Source of the DNA: Micromonospora sp. H61
GTDB lineage: Bacteria > Actinomycetota > Actinomycetes > Mycobacteriales > Micromonosporaceae
Length of the DNA stretch: 44,062 nt
Direction of reading: 5' to 3'
Assembly (NCBI RefSeq): GCF_018070325.1
Contig: NZ_JAGPXY010000056.1
Span: 1 to 44,062, forward strand
Positions 24,110 through 32,420 of the stretch are shown here, one piece after another. The notes under the pieces were generated by a model, which saw only the letters and a list, made by a program, of their open reading frames with translations, made no database searches and had not been told where the DNA came from. The stretch's first letter is position 1. Each line of letters opens with the position of its first letter. Made by a program: the position numbers and the translations under genes.

Positions 24110-24948
24110 CCGACCCGCCCGGCGGGTTCCTCCCCGGGGCCGACCGGAGCCCGCCTCCCGGCCCCGGCGACCTGGCCCTGCCGGTGACCGGCGCGAAGCT
24201 GCTGACCGGCGTCGACGGCCACCCCCTCCGGGTCGCCGACCTGCCCGCCGACACCGACTGGGTGCCGCTGGGCACGCTCGACGGAGTGCCCGCCTGGGGC
24301 GCCGACCTGACCACCACCGCCGACGACCTTCCCGGCCAGGCGCGCGGCTGGGCGTCACTCGCCGCCGAGGTGCCGGAGCCGCACGCCACGCTCGCCGGCC
24401 GAGCGCTGGCGGTGCTGACCTGGCGGCGTACGCACCGGTGGTGCGGCGCCTGCCGAGCGGAGCTGACCGACCGACCCGGCGAGACCGCCCGACAGTGCCC
24501 CGACTGCGGCCTGTACGTGCCGATGCAGCTCTCCGCCGCCGTACTGGTCGCGATCACCCGGCCCGGCCTGCCCGGGCACGTTGACGACCTGCTGCTGGTC
24601 CAGCACGCCACCGGTCCGACCGGGCTGTGGGCGCTGGTGGCCGGCTTCGTCGAGGCCGGCGAGACGCTTGAGGCGGCGGTACACCGGGAGGTCGGTGAGG
24701 AGGTCGGGCTGCCCGTCGACCGGCTGACCTACTTCGGCAGCCAACCGTGGGCGATCTCCGGCCCGGGCGTGCTGCTCGCCGGCTTCACCGCCCGTGCCGC
24801 CGACCCGCGGGCCGAACCGGTGGTCGACGGGCGGGAGCTGACCAGGGCTCAGTGGTTCGGCCTGGATGCGCTGCCGGCGCAACTGCCGCCCGCGTACTCC
24901 ATCTCGCGCTGGCTGATCGACGCGACGGTGACCGCCGGGCGGCGCTGA
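24106..24948 (+). CDS. nudC: NudC-like Nudix hydrolase (putative NADH pyrophosphatase)
   Basis: A 280-aa protein with the NudC layout: an N-terminal domain, a zinc ribbon (C113, C116, C131, C134) and a C-terminal Nudix domain with the intact box GFVEAGETLEAAVHREVGEEVGL (180-202). Family members hydrolyse NADH/NAD to NMN(H) and AMP and remove NAD caps from RNA. The downstream signature SQPWPFPxS that marks NADH specificity reads SQPWAISGP here (212-220), so Pro-Phe-Pro is lost. The enzyme may prefer another dinucleotide or be a diverged NudC. The GTG at 24106 overlaps the lipoprotein stop. Catalytic glutamates of the box are all present, so it should be active as a Nudix enzyme. Confidence 0.83.
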   Translation: MTDPPGGFLPGADRSPPPGPGDLALPVTGAKLLTGVDGHPLRVADLPADTDWVPLGTLDGVPAWGADLTTTADDLPGQARGWASLAAEVPEPHATLAGRALAVLTWRRTHRWCGACRAELTDRPGETARQCPDCGLYVPMQLSAAVLVAITRPGLPGHVDDLLLVQHATGPTGLWALVAGFVEAGETLEAAVHREVGEEVGLPVDRLTYFGSQPWAISGPGVLLAGFTARAADPRAEPVVDGRELTRAQWFGLDALPAQLPPAYSISRWLIDATVTAGRR

Positions 24949-24973
24949 AACCCGCGCGGCCCGGCGGTCCTCC

Positions 24974-26593
24974 TCAGAGACCGAGCAGGGTGCGCAGGTG
25001 GCGCGGGGGCGGGCAGTCGTGGGCGAGCATCGCGTCGTGCCAGTCGCGGACCGACACCCCGGCCGGGCGGGCGGCGGCGATCTCGGCCATCTCGCTGTAC
25101 CCGACGAAGTAGGTGGAGAGCTGGGTGGAGGTCAGTTGCGCGCGCCGCCACTTGCCGGCCGCCTCGCCCTCCTCCTGGAAGCCGCGCCCGGTCATCAACG
25201 CCATCGCCTCGGCCTCGGGCAGGTCCTCGGCGTGCACCAACTGGTCGAGCAGCGCGTTGATCGTCATCCGTAGTTGCATCTTGAGCCGCTGCAACCGCAC
25301 CGGCAGACCACCGAAGCCGAGCCCAGTCATCACCTCTTCCGCGTAGACCGCCCAGCCCTCGATGAACGGGCCGGACTCGGCCAACGCGCGGACCCGTGTG
25401 CCACCGACGTAGCGGCGGGCGTGGGCGAGCTGGAGGAAGTGCCCCGGCATCGCCTCGTGCACGGTCAGGTTGCGGATCATGTGGTCGTTGTACTCGCGGT
25501 AGAACGACTCGACCCGCTGCGCCGGCCAGTCCGACGGGGTGGGCGCAATGCAGTAGAAGGTCGGTAGGACGGCGGTCTCCAACGGGCCGGGCGCGTCGCA
25601 GTACGCCACCGCGACCCCCCGGGCGAACTCCGGCATCTCCTGGATCACGCACCGGTCGTCGACCACTGTGACCAGGTCGTGTGCGCGGACGAAGTCGGTC
25701 GCCTCGTCCAGTGTCACCCCGGCCAGCTCGACGATCGTCGCGTCGTTCGGGTGCTCGGCGGCGAGCAGGTCCAACGCCCGACGTACTGTCGCGTCGTCGG
25801 CCGGACCACCGACCAGCTCGACGGCGGCCTCGCGGATCTCCGCGGTGACCCGGTCCAGGTTGGCCCAGGCGCGACGCTGGATCTCGGCGGCGCCCAGCTC
25901 GGTGTCGAGGGTGTGCCACAGCCGGGCCTCCCAGCGGCGTCGGCCCAGTCGCGGGTCACGGCCGGGGCCGGCATCGGCGGCCAGGCCGGTGCGCAGCCAG
26001 GCCACGAACTCGTCCAGCGCGGCGATCGCGGCGGTGGCCGCCGGCTCGACCCGGTCGAGGTGGCCCGGTGCCTGGGCGAGCAACGCCGGAAGCTCGTCGC
26101 GGATCAGCGCGGCCGTGCCGGTGAACTGCCCCACCGCCGTCTCCGCGTGGATTCGCGGCATGTCCCGCAGCGTCGCGCGGGCGGTGGCGAGGGCGTCCGG
26201 TACGGCGGCGAGCCGGCCGGTCAGTTGGGTCAGCCGCACGTCCGCGGGGGCGTACGGGCGGGCCAGCAGCGGGTGCAGCAACGGGCCGGGGTTGTGCCGC
26301 AGCGGATCCCACTCGTGCGAGCGGATCTCGGTCAGCTCGAACAGCTCCCGGTCCACGAATGAGCTGAGCAGCGCGTGGTCGACCTGCTCGTCGACGTCGA
26401 GCGAGTCCGGGTCCAGTTCGGACAGTGCGTTGGCCGCGTCGGAGAGCATCGCCCGATCGGCGGTCACCCCGTCGGCGGAGAGGTCCGGCAGCCTGTCGTC
26501 GAACCGGTGGTCCCCGGCTGCGGTGGCAACCCCCGGCCGCGACTCCAGTAAAGCCTCGACAACCCGCTCAGCCAGCACCCCAAACGCTTCCAC
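24974..26593 (-). CDS. DUF885 family protein (putative metallo-carboxypeptidase)
   Basis: A 539-aa, mainly helical cytoplasmic protein of the DUF885 family. The zinc-binding-like motif HEAMPGH lies at about residue 377-383, followed by an acidic residue in EGWAVYAEEVM, the pattern of gluzincin-type peptidases. Other family blocks are YCIAPTPSDWP, YREYNDHMIRNLTVHE and YFVGYSEM. Some DUF885 proteins have been found to be dipeptidyl or carboxypeptidases; the substrate here is unknown. The GTG at 26593 is used; it lies 54 bases downstream of element B. It converges with the Nudix gene with 25 bases between stops. Confidence 0.85.
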   Translation of the reverse strand: MEAFGVLAERVVEALLESRPGVATAAGDHRFDDRLPDLSADGVTADRAMLSDAANALSELDPDSLDVDEQVDHALLSSFVDRELFELTEIRSHEWDPLRHNPGPLLHPLLARPYAPADVRLTQLTGRLAAVPDALATARATLRDMPRIHAETAVGQFTGTAALIRDELPALLAQAPGHLDRVEPAATAAIAALDEFVAWLRTGLAADAGPGRDPRLGRRRWEARLWHTLDTELGAAEIQRRAWANLDRVTAEIREAAVELVGGPADDATVRRALDLLAAEHPNDATIVELAGVTLDEATDFVRAHDLVTVVDDRCVIQEMPEFARGVAVAYCDAPGPLETAVLPTFYCIAPTPSDWPAQRVESFYREYNDHMIRNLTVHEAMPGHFLQLAHARRYVGGTRVRALAESGPFIEGWAVYAEEVMTGLGFGGLPVRLQRLKMQLRMTINALLDQLVHAEDLPEAEAMALMTGRGFQEEGEAAGKWRRAQLTSTQLSTYFVGYSEMAEIAAARPAGVSVRDWHDAMLAHDCPPPRHLRTLLGL

Positions 26594-26647
26594 CGCACCA
26601 CCCTACCGACCGCTGTGCGCTCCGCCGCCGGTTTCACCCACCCCGTC

Positions 26648-26702
26648 GATCATGAAGTTGTTGCCATCCACCTCGGCGTGTCGGAGCAATAACTTCATGA
26701 TC
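26648..26702. repeat. GATC-led inverted repeat, element B
   Basis: GATCATGAAGTTGTTG (26648-26663) pairs with 26687-26702 over 16 positions; the only non-Watson-Crick pair would be G-U in RNA. The centre is 23 bases. The word after GATC is ATGAAGTT. The right arm ends inside the mazG stop codon (26703-26701), so the hairpin begins as mazG ends and lies ahead of the DUF885 gene. Confidence 0.85.
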
Positions 26703-27696
26703 ACCGCGGGCTGGCGGGTGGGGGTGGGGGTTCGGCTTGGCGGATGGCTTCGGCGTGGGCGAGGGTGGTGCGGCGGAGGGCTGCTTCGGGGTCTGTGCCC
26801 GCCTCGCGGGCTGCGGCCACCCTTGCCAGCAGGTCGGCGCCCAGTCTTGCCTCGGCATCCGCCTGGGTGTCGGCCGCCGGTGGGAGCGGGACGTCGATGC
26901 CTCGGCGGGCGGCGCGGTCCAGGATCTGCGTTGCCAGGGCCAGCGCGGGCTGGCTCAGGGCCACCCCGTCCAACGCCGAGTGCCGCGCCTTCTCGGCGCG
27001 CTTGATCCGCTCCCAGTTCTCGGTGATCTCCTCCAGGGTGCCCGCCTCGGCGCCGGCGAAGACGTGCGGATTACGTCGGATCATCTTGTCGACCAGGCCA
27101 CCGGCCACGTCGTCGATGGTCCACCGCTCGTCCTCGGGCAACTCCTCGGCGAGCCGCGCGTGCAGCACCACCTGCAACAACACGTCGCCCAACTCCTCGC
27201 GCAGCGCGTCGGTGTCGTCGGCGCTGATGGCGTCGTACGCCTCGTAGCTCTCCTCCAGCAGGTAACCGGCGAGGCTGCGGTGCGTCTGCGCCCGCTTCCA
27301 CGGGTCGCCGCCCGGCGAGGCCAGTCGATCCAGCACGGCCACCGCGTCGAGCAGCCGGGCACCCGGCGGATCCCACGAGCCGTACATCAGCTCCATCTCG
27401 GCCAACCCCGGCTGCCGGGCCAGCCGCAGACCCAACTCCCGGGCCAACGCCTCGTCACCCGCCGGACCGGCCAGCCACACCACAGTGCCGTGCGTCGCCA
27501 CCGCGTCCAGCAGCGGCTGAGTCGCCGGGCCGTCCACCACTGTGACCTCGGCGCCCGCCTGGCGCACGGCCGTGGTCAACTCGCTGTCCGCGCCCGTCAA
27601 CACCGGGTGCTGGCGTACGACGTCCCAGGCCGCGGCCGTCAACAGGCCGGCGGGCAACCGGGGTGAGGTGACCAGGAGAACGATCCGTGCGGTCAT
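26701..27696 (-). CDS. mazG: Nucleoside triphosphate pyrophosphohydrolase MazG
   Basis: A 331-aa protein that hydrolyses (often damaged) NTPs to NMP and pyrophosphate. The MazG core from about residue 137 has THRSLAGYLLEESYEAYDAI followed by REELGDVLLQVVLHARLAEE, i.e. the EExxE plus ExxD magnesium motif, and DKMIRRNPHVFAG. The first 130 residues are a degenerate domain resembling the methyltransferase-like part of longer actinobacterial MazG proteins. The extreme C-terminus is Pro-rich. The ATG at 27696 is two bases from the upstream lipoprotein stop, so the two form an operon. The position next to mfd and a lipoprotein is as in mycobacteria. Confidence 0.93.
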   Translation of the reverse strand: MTARIVLLVTSPRLPAGLLTAAAWDVVRQHPVLTGADSELTTAVRQAGAEVTVVDGPATQPLLDAVATHGTVVWLAGPAGDEALARELGLRLARQPGLAEMELMYGSWDPPGARLLDAVAVLDRLASPGGDPWKRAQTHRSLAGYLLEESYEAYDAISADDTDALREELGDVLLQVVLHARLAEELPEDERWTIDDVAGGLVDKMIRRNPHVFAGAEAGTLEEITENWERIKRAEKARHSALDGVALSQPALALATQILDRAARRGIDVPLPPAADTQADAEARLGADLLARVAAAREAGTDPEAALRRTTLAHAEAIRQAEPPPPPASPR

Positions 27697-27698
27697 GC

Positions 27699-28454
27699 TC
27701 AGCTGGCCGTGCCCTCGGCCTCCGGCGCCGCGGTCGGCCCCTCCGGGGTGGAAATGTCGGTGACCGCGTCGGAGCCCGGCTCACCCAACGGCACGCTCAC
27801 CGCGGGTGCGTCATCGGTGAAGCTGAGCAGCGGGAACTCGAGCGGGCGGTACCGAGGGCTGATGGTGACGTCGTAACGACCGACCGCCTCGGCCAGGATC
27901 CGCTTGGTCGCCAGCGCGCCGCGTAGCTGCTCGCCGTCGAGCTGCTGGGCGGCGGCCTCATCGGTCACGTCGGCCGGGATCTTGCCGGCCGCACGCCCGG
28001 CAGCGATCACGTCGGCGAGCTCCTCCTTGGTCGGCTCGACCGGCTCGGCCGGCAACCCGGACAGGCAGGTGAAGAACTTCGCCACTTCCCGCACGTGCTC
28101 GGTCTCCGGGTCGAGGCTGAGCTGCTGGGCAGCCTGCTCGGCCGTCACCTGGCCGCGCGGCTGGTAGTTCTTCTCGGCGGAGAGCTTCTCGCACACCTTG
28201 GTCAGCACCAGGGCCCGGACCACGTCGGCCACCTTGGGCAGAGTCGGTTGCTGCGCCGCGGGTTGCCCGCTGGCGGCGGAGGACTCCGGCGCCGGGTTCT
28301 TCGTCCGCAGGTCCTTCATCGCGGTGGTGACCTGAACATCGGTGATGCGCTGGTCACCGACGTAAGCGGCGATACCAGGCTCAGCACGGCAACCGGAGAG
28401 GGCGACGAGGCCGAGCGCCACAGTGGCGACGGCGGCAAGACGGCGAGCACGCAT
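27699..28454 (-). CDS. SurA-N-like lipoprotein
   Basis: A 251-aa exported lipoprotein: signal MRARRLAAVATVALGLVALSGC with a lipobox. The mature protein begins AEPGIAAYVGDQRITDVQV, the entry typical of SurA/PrsA-type chaperone N-domains, then mostly helical sequence with two cysteines (VCEKL, FFTCLSG). There is no parvulin peptidyl-prolyl isomerase domain; the end is acidic and disordered (STPEGPTAAPEAEG). It could be a chaperone-like factor in the cell envelope (inference). The ATG at 28454, with a GAGAGAG site 8 bases upstream, is preferred to the GTG at 28463. It is the equivalent by position of mycobacterial lpqU in the mfd-mazG-lpqU-eno block, though not obviously homologous. Confidence 0.82.
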   Translation of the reverse strand: MRARRLAAVATVALGLVALSGCRAEPGIAAYVGDQRITDVQVTTAMKDLRTKNPAPESSAASGQPAAQQPTLPKVADVVRALVLTKVCEKLSAEKNYQPRGQVTAEQAAQQLSLDPETEHVREVAKFFTCLSGLPAEPVEPTKEELADVIAAGRAAGKIPADVTDEAAAQQLDGEQLRGALATKRILAEAVGRYDVTISPRYRPLEFPLLSFTDDAPAVSVPLGEPGSDAVTDISTPEGPTAAPEAEGTAS

Positions 28455-28516
28455 AGCCGTCACTCTCTCACGCCGTCACCCGGGGTTGTGACACCCCCCA
28501 CCTTCGCTCATCCCCC

Positions 28517-28553
28517 GACCAGGGGCGGCGTCGACGCACGAGCGCCCCTGGTC
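28517..28553 (-). terminator. Hairpin downstream of mfd
   Basis: GACCAGGGGCG (28517-28527) is a perfect complement of CGCCCCTGGTC (28543-28553), 11 bp, with a 15-base centre that contains the palindrome GCGTCGACGC (28528-28537). It lies in the 137-base gap between the mfd stop and the lipoprotein start on the same strand. Confidence 0.55.
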
Positions 28554-28567
28554 CAGAGCACACCGCC

Positions 28568-28609
28568 GGCTCAGTCGCTCGCGGCGACGGCTCAGGCGCT
28601 CGCGGCGAC
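28568..28609. repeat. 21-bp tandem duplication spanning the mfd stop codon
   Basis: Two adjacent 21-bp copies (28568-28588 and 28589-28609) differ at one base (28575 T, 28596 G). The upstream copy in mfd sense encodes the last residues of Mfd with its stop; the second copy, after the stop, repeats the same codons in frame and again ends in TGA. Confidence 0.85.
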
Positions 28610-31600
28610 GGCGAGTGGGGCGGGGGCACCGAGCACATCGGAGAGCAGTTGCGCGCACCACTGGAGCAGCGCCTGGTCACGCAGCGGCTCGCCACCGATC
28701 CGACGAGTGGTCGGTCGGGGCACGCTGACCTGGTCGGTGGCCTGCTTGTAGACGGCATCCGGGTGATAGCGCTTGAGCCGCATCTGCTTCGAATCCGGCA
28801 ACGGCAGCGGGCCGAACCGTACGTGCTTGCCCTGCACGGACACGTCGGACAGGCCGTAGCGGCGGGCCAGCAGACGGAACCGGGCCACCTCCACCAGGTT
28901 CTGCACCGGGGCCGGTGGCTCGCCGTACCGGTCGGTCATCTCGGCGATCACCTCGCCCAGCCGCTCCTCGTCGCGCGCCTCGGCGAGCTTGCGGTACATC
29001 TCCAGGCGCAGCCGCTCCACGCTCACGTAGTCGTGCGGCAGGTGCGCGTCGACCGGCAGATCGATCTTGACATCGGTCTCCTCCTCCGACCGCTCACCCT
29101 TGAACGCGGAGACCGCCTCGCCGACCATCCGCACGTACAGGTCGAAGCCGACGCCCTCGATGTGCCCGGACTGCTCGCCACCGAGCAGGTTGCCGGCGCC
29201 CCGGATCTCCAGGTCCTTCATCGCCACGTACATGCCGGCGCCCAACTCGGTGTGCTGGGCGATGGTCGCCAACCGCTCGTGGGCGTGCTCGGTGAGCGGC
29301 TTCTCCGGCGGGTAGAGGAAGTAGGCGTACGCCCGCTCCCGGCCCCGGCCGACCCGGCCCCGGATCTGGTGCAGCTGGGCCAGGCCCAGCAGGTCTGCCC
29401 GCTCCACGATCAGCGTGTTGGCGTTCGGGATGTCGATGCCCGACTCGACGATCGTGGTGCAGACCAGGACGTCGAACTCCTTCTCCCAGAAGCCGACCAT
29501 GACCTTCTCCAGGGCGTCCTCGCCCATCTGGCCGTGCGCCACCGCGACCCGCGCCTCGGGCACCAGCTCCCGCAGCCGCCGTGCCGCCCGGTCGATCGAC
29601 TCGACCCGGTTGTGCAGGTAGAAGACCTGCCCGTCGCGGAGCAGCTCACGGTGGATGGACGCAGCCACCTGCCGGTCGTCCTGCGCGCCGACGAAGGTGA
29701 GCACCGGATGCCGCTCCTCCGGTGGGGTGGCGATGGTGGACATCTCCCGGATGCCGGTGATCGCCATCTCCAGGGTGCGCGGGATCGGGGTGGCCGACAT
29801 GCTGAGCACGTCGACCGACGCGCGCAGCGTCTTCAGGTGCTCCTTGTGCTCGACACCGAAGCGCTGCTCCTCGTCGACGATCACCAGACCCAGCTGCTTG
29901 AAGCGGGTGGCCGTCTGCAACAGCCGGTGCGTACCGATGACGATGTCGACGGTGCCGTCGGCGACCATCTCCATCGTCCGCTCGGTCTCCTTCGCCGTCT
30001 GGAACCGGGACAGCTGCCGGATCTGGACCGGGAACTGGCTCATCCGCTCGGCGAACGTGTTGTAGTGCTGCTGAACCAGCAGGGTGGTCGGCACCAGCAC
30101 CGCCACCTGCTTACCGTCCTGCACCGCCTTGAACGCCGCCCGGACCGCGATCTCGGTCTTGCCGTAGCCGACGTCACCGCAGATCAGCCGGTCCATCGGG
30201 ACGCTCTGCTCCATGTCCCGCTTGACCTCGTCGATCGCGGCGAGCTGGTCCGGCGTCTCCTGCCAGGGGAAGGCATCCTCCAGCTCCCGCTGCCACGGGG
30301 TGTCCGGCCCGAACGAGTGCCCCTTGGACGCCTTGCGGGCGGCGTAGAGCTGGATGAGCTGCGCGGCGATCTCCCGGACCGCCTTGCGGGCCCGGGCCTT
30401 GGACTTCTGCCAGTCCGAGCCGCCCATCTTGTGCAGGGTCGGCTGCTCGCCGCCCACGTAGCGGGAGAGCTGGTCGAGCTGGTCGGTCGGGACGAACAAC
30501 CGGTCGCCGGGCTGGCCCCGCTTGCTGGCCGCGTACTCGATGACGAGGTATTCCCGGCTGGCGCCGTTGACGGTGCGCTGCACCAGCTCGACGTAGCGGC
30601 CGATGCCGTGCTGCTCGTGCACCACGTGGTCGCCGGTCTTCAACTCCAGCGGGTCGATGGTGTTGCGCCGCCGACTCGGCATCTTGCGCATGTCTCGCGT
30701 CGAGGTGCCCCGACCGCCTGTCACGTCATTGCCGGTGAGCAGCACGAAGCGGGACGCCTCGTCGACGAACCCGCTGCTCAGCGCGCCACAGGTGACCACC
30801 AGCTCGCCGGGGACGGGCGCGGTCGGCACCTCCTCGGTGAACCGGGCACCCAGGCCGGCGTCGCGCAGCACCTCCACCGCCCGCTGGGCGGGGCCGTGCC
30901 CCTCGAAGACCAGCGCGATCGACCAGCCCTCGCCGGCCCAGCGCTTGAGGTCCTCGACCACCCGAGAGGTCTCGCCGTGATAGAGCGGCGCCGGTTGGGC
31001 GGACAGGGTCACCGCGATGGCGTCGTCCGGAGTGACGGCGGCCTGCTCGGGCGCGTCCTCCCAGGGCTGCCGAGTATCGGCGGTCTCCCCCTCACCCAAT
31101 CCGAACGGGGACAGCGTCCACCACGGCTGGCCGAGCTTGCCGGCGGCGGCGCGTACCTCGCCGAGGGTGCGGAAGGCGGCGGCGCCGACGTCCACCGGGG
31201 CCTGGCCGCCGACCGCGGCGGCGGCCCAGCTGGCCTGCAGGAACTCCTCCGACGTACGCACCAGGTCGTGCGCCCGCGTGCGGATCCGCTCGGGGTCGCA
31301 GAGCAGGACGTGGGTGCCGGCCGGCATGGCGTCCAGCAGCAGCTCCAGTGAGTCGGGGCCGACCAGCACCGGGGCCAGCGACTCCATCCCCTCCACCGGG
31401 ATGCCCTCGGCCAGCTTGTCGAGGATCTCGGCCAGCTCGGGGTGCTGCTCGGCGAGCGCGGCGGCCCGGTCGCAGACCGCCGGGGTGAGCAGCAGCTCGC
31501 GGCAGGGTGGTGCCCAGAGCAGCGGAACCTGCTCGATGGTCCGCTGGTCGGCGACGGCGAAGGTGCGGATCTCCTCCACCTCGTCGCCCCAGAACTCGAC

Positions 31601-32254
31601 CCGCGACGGGTGCTCGTCGGTGGGCGGGAAGACGTCCAGGATCCCGCCGCGCACCGCGAACTCGCCGCGCTTGGTGACCAGGTCGACCCGGGCGTACGCC
31701 ATGTCGATCAGTCGGCGGGCGACCTCTTCCAGGTCCGCCTCCTCGCCGGCGGCGAGCTGCACCGGCTCCAGATCACCGAGCCCCTTGAGCTGTGGCTGGA
31801 GCAGCGAACGGACCGGGGCCACTACCACTCGCAGTGGCCCGGTGCCGCCGTGCGCGTCGGTCGCCTCCGGGTGCGCCAGCCGGCGCAGCACGGCCAGTCG
31901 TCGGCCGACCGTGTCGGAGCGGGGGGACAGCCGCTCGTGCGGCAGCGTCTCCCAGGAGGGGAAGACAACTACCTGCTCGGCCGGCAGCAACCCGCCCAGC
32001 GCGGCGGCCAGGTCGTCGGCCTCCCGGGTGGTGGCGGTCACCGCCAGCACCGGTCGCCCGGCGCCGTCGTTGTCGGCGGCGACCGCCGCGACGGCGAACG
32101 GGCGCAGCGCCGCCGGGGCGGTGATGTCGAGGCCGTCGACCTGGGCGGCACCGGAGCGCGCCAGGTCACGCGCCCGGGTCAGCCCGGGGTCGGACAGGGC
32201 GGCGGTGAACAGACCGGTGAGCAAGGGAATCCTTCCCGGGGAGTCGACGCACAC
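28592..32254 (-). CDS. mfd: Transcription-repair coupling factor Mfd
   Basis: A 1220-aa SF2 DNA translocase that removes RNA polymerase stalled at lesions and recruits the UvrABC excision machinery. Order: UvrB-like N-terminal domain (VVFPSWETLPHERLSPRSDTVGRRLAVL, and GGILDVFPPTDEHPSRVEFWGDEVEEIRTF), the polymerase-binding domain (GDHVVHEQHGIGRYVELVQRTV), and the helicase motor. The motor has Walker A GDVGYGKTE (about residue 690), DEEQR (about 793), SATPIPRTLEMA, and the TRG motif region (ATIAQHTELGAGMYVAMKDLEIRGAGNLLG). The C-terminal domain D7 is present. The GTG at 32254 (GAGGGG at 8 bases) gives the usual DSPGRIPLL start; the frame remains open upstream by chance. Confidence 0.96.
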   Translation of the reverse strand: MCVDSPGRIPLLTGLFTAALSDPGLTRARDLARSGAAQVDGLDITAPAALRPFAVAAVAADNDGAGRPVLAVTATTREADDLAAALGGLLPAEQVVVFPSWETLPHERLSPRSDTVGRRLAVLRRLAHPEATDAHGGTGPLRVVVAPVRSLLQPQLKGLGDLEPVQLAAGEEADLEEVARRLIDMAYARVDLVTKRGEFAVRGGILDVFPPTDEHPSRVEFWGDEVEEIRTFAVADQRTIEQVPLLWAPPCRELLLTPAVCDRAAALAEQHPELAEILDKLAEGIPVEGMESLAPVLVGPDSLELLLDAMPAGTHVLLCDPERIRTRAHDLVRTSEEFLQASWAAAAVGGQAPVDVGAAAFRTLGEVRAAAGKLGQPWWTLSPFGLGEGETADTRQPWEDAPEQAAVTPDDAIAVTLSAQPAPLYHGETSRVVEDLKRWAGEGWSIALVFEGHGPAQRAVEVLRDAGLGARFTEEVPTAPVPGELVVTCGALSSGFVDEASRFVLLTGNDVTGGRGTSTRDMRKMPSRRRNTIDPLELKTGDHVVHEQHGIGRYVELVQRTVNGASREYLVIEYAASKRGQPGDRLFVPTDQLDQLSRYVGGEQPTLHKMGGSDWQKSKARARKAVREIAAQLIQLYAARKASKGHSFGPDTPWQRELEDAFPWQETPDQLAAIDEVKRDMEQSVPMDRLICGDVGYGKTEIAVRAAFKAVQDGKQVAVLVPTTLLVQQHYNTFAERMSQFPVQIRQLSRFQTAKETERTMEMVADGTVDIVIGTHRLLQTATRFKQLGLVIVDEEQRFGVEHKEHLKTLRASVDVLSMSATPIPRTLEMAITGIREMSTIATPPEERHPVLTFVGAQDDRQVAASIHRELLRDGQVFYLHNRVESIDRAARRLRELVPEARVAVAHGQMGEDALEKVMVGFWEKEFDVLVCTTIVESGIDIPNANTLIVERADLLGLAQLHQIRGRVGRGRERAYAYFLYPPEKPLTEHAHERLATIAQHTELGAGMYVAMKDLEIRGAGNLLGGEQSGHIEGVGFDLYVRMVGEAVSAFKGERSEEETDVKIDLPVDAHLPHDYVSVERLRLEMYRKLAEARDEERLGEVIAEMTDRYGEPPAPVQNLVEVARFRLLARRYGLSDVSVQGKHVRFGPLPLPDSKQMRLKRYHPDAVYKQATDQVSVPRPTTRRIGGEPLRDQALLQWCAQLLSDVLGAPAPLAVAASA

Positions 32255-32420
32255 GACGGCGGCCCCTCGTCCAGCCGGACGGGGGGGCACGGCAACAAGC
32301 CTAGCCCCGTCGACCGACAGCCACCCCCTTCCGCCCAGGTCCGCGCCGCGCGCGTCACCCGCGCCCCACGCCCGGCCAGAGGATCTTGACCGTCGCCGGC
32401 TGGCGTGGTCGGGTTTCGGG

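Noticed and set aside
21917..24358. 813-residue frame suggesting an enolase fusion
   Set aside because: The extension is antisense to the lipoprotein and Nudix genes; enolase itself starts at 23200 with a good ribosome site.
28470..28520. Cytosine-rich runs after the mfd hairpin as a 6C-type small RNA
   Set aside because: There are C-runs, but they are not in the loops of two paired hairpins as the 6C motif requires.
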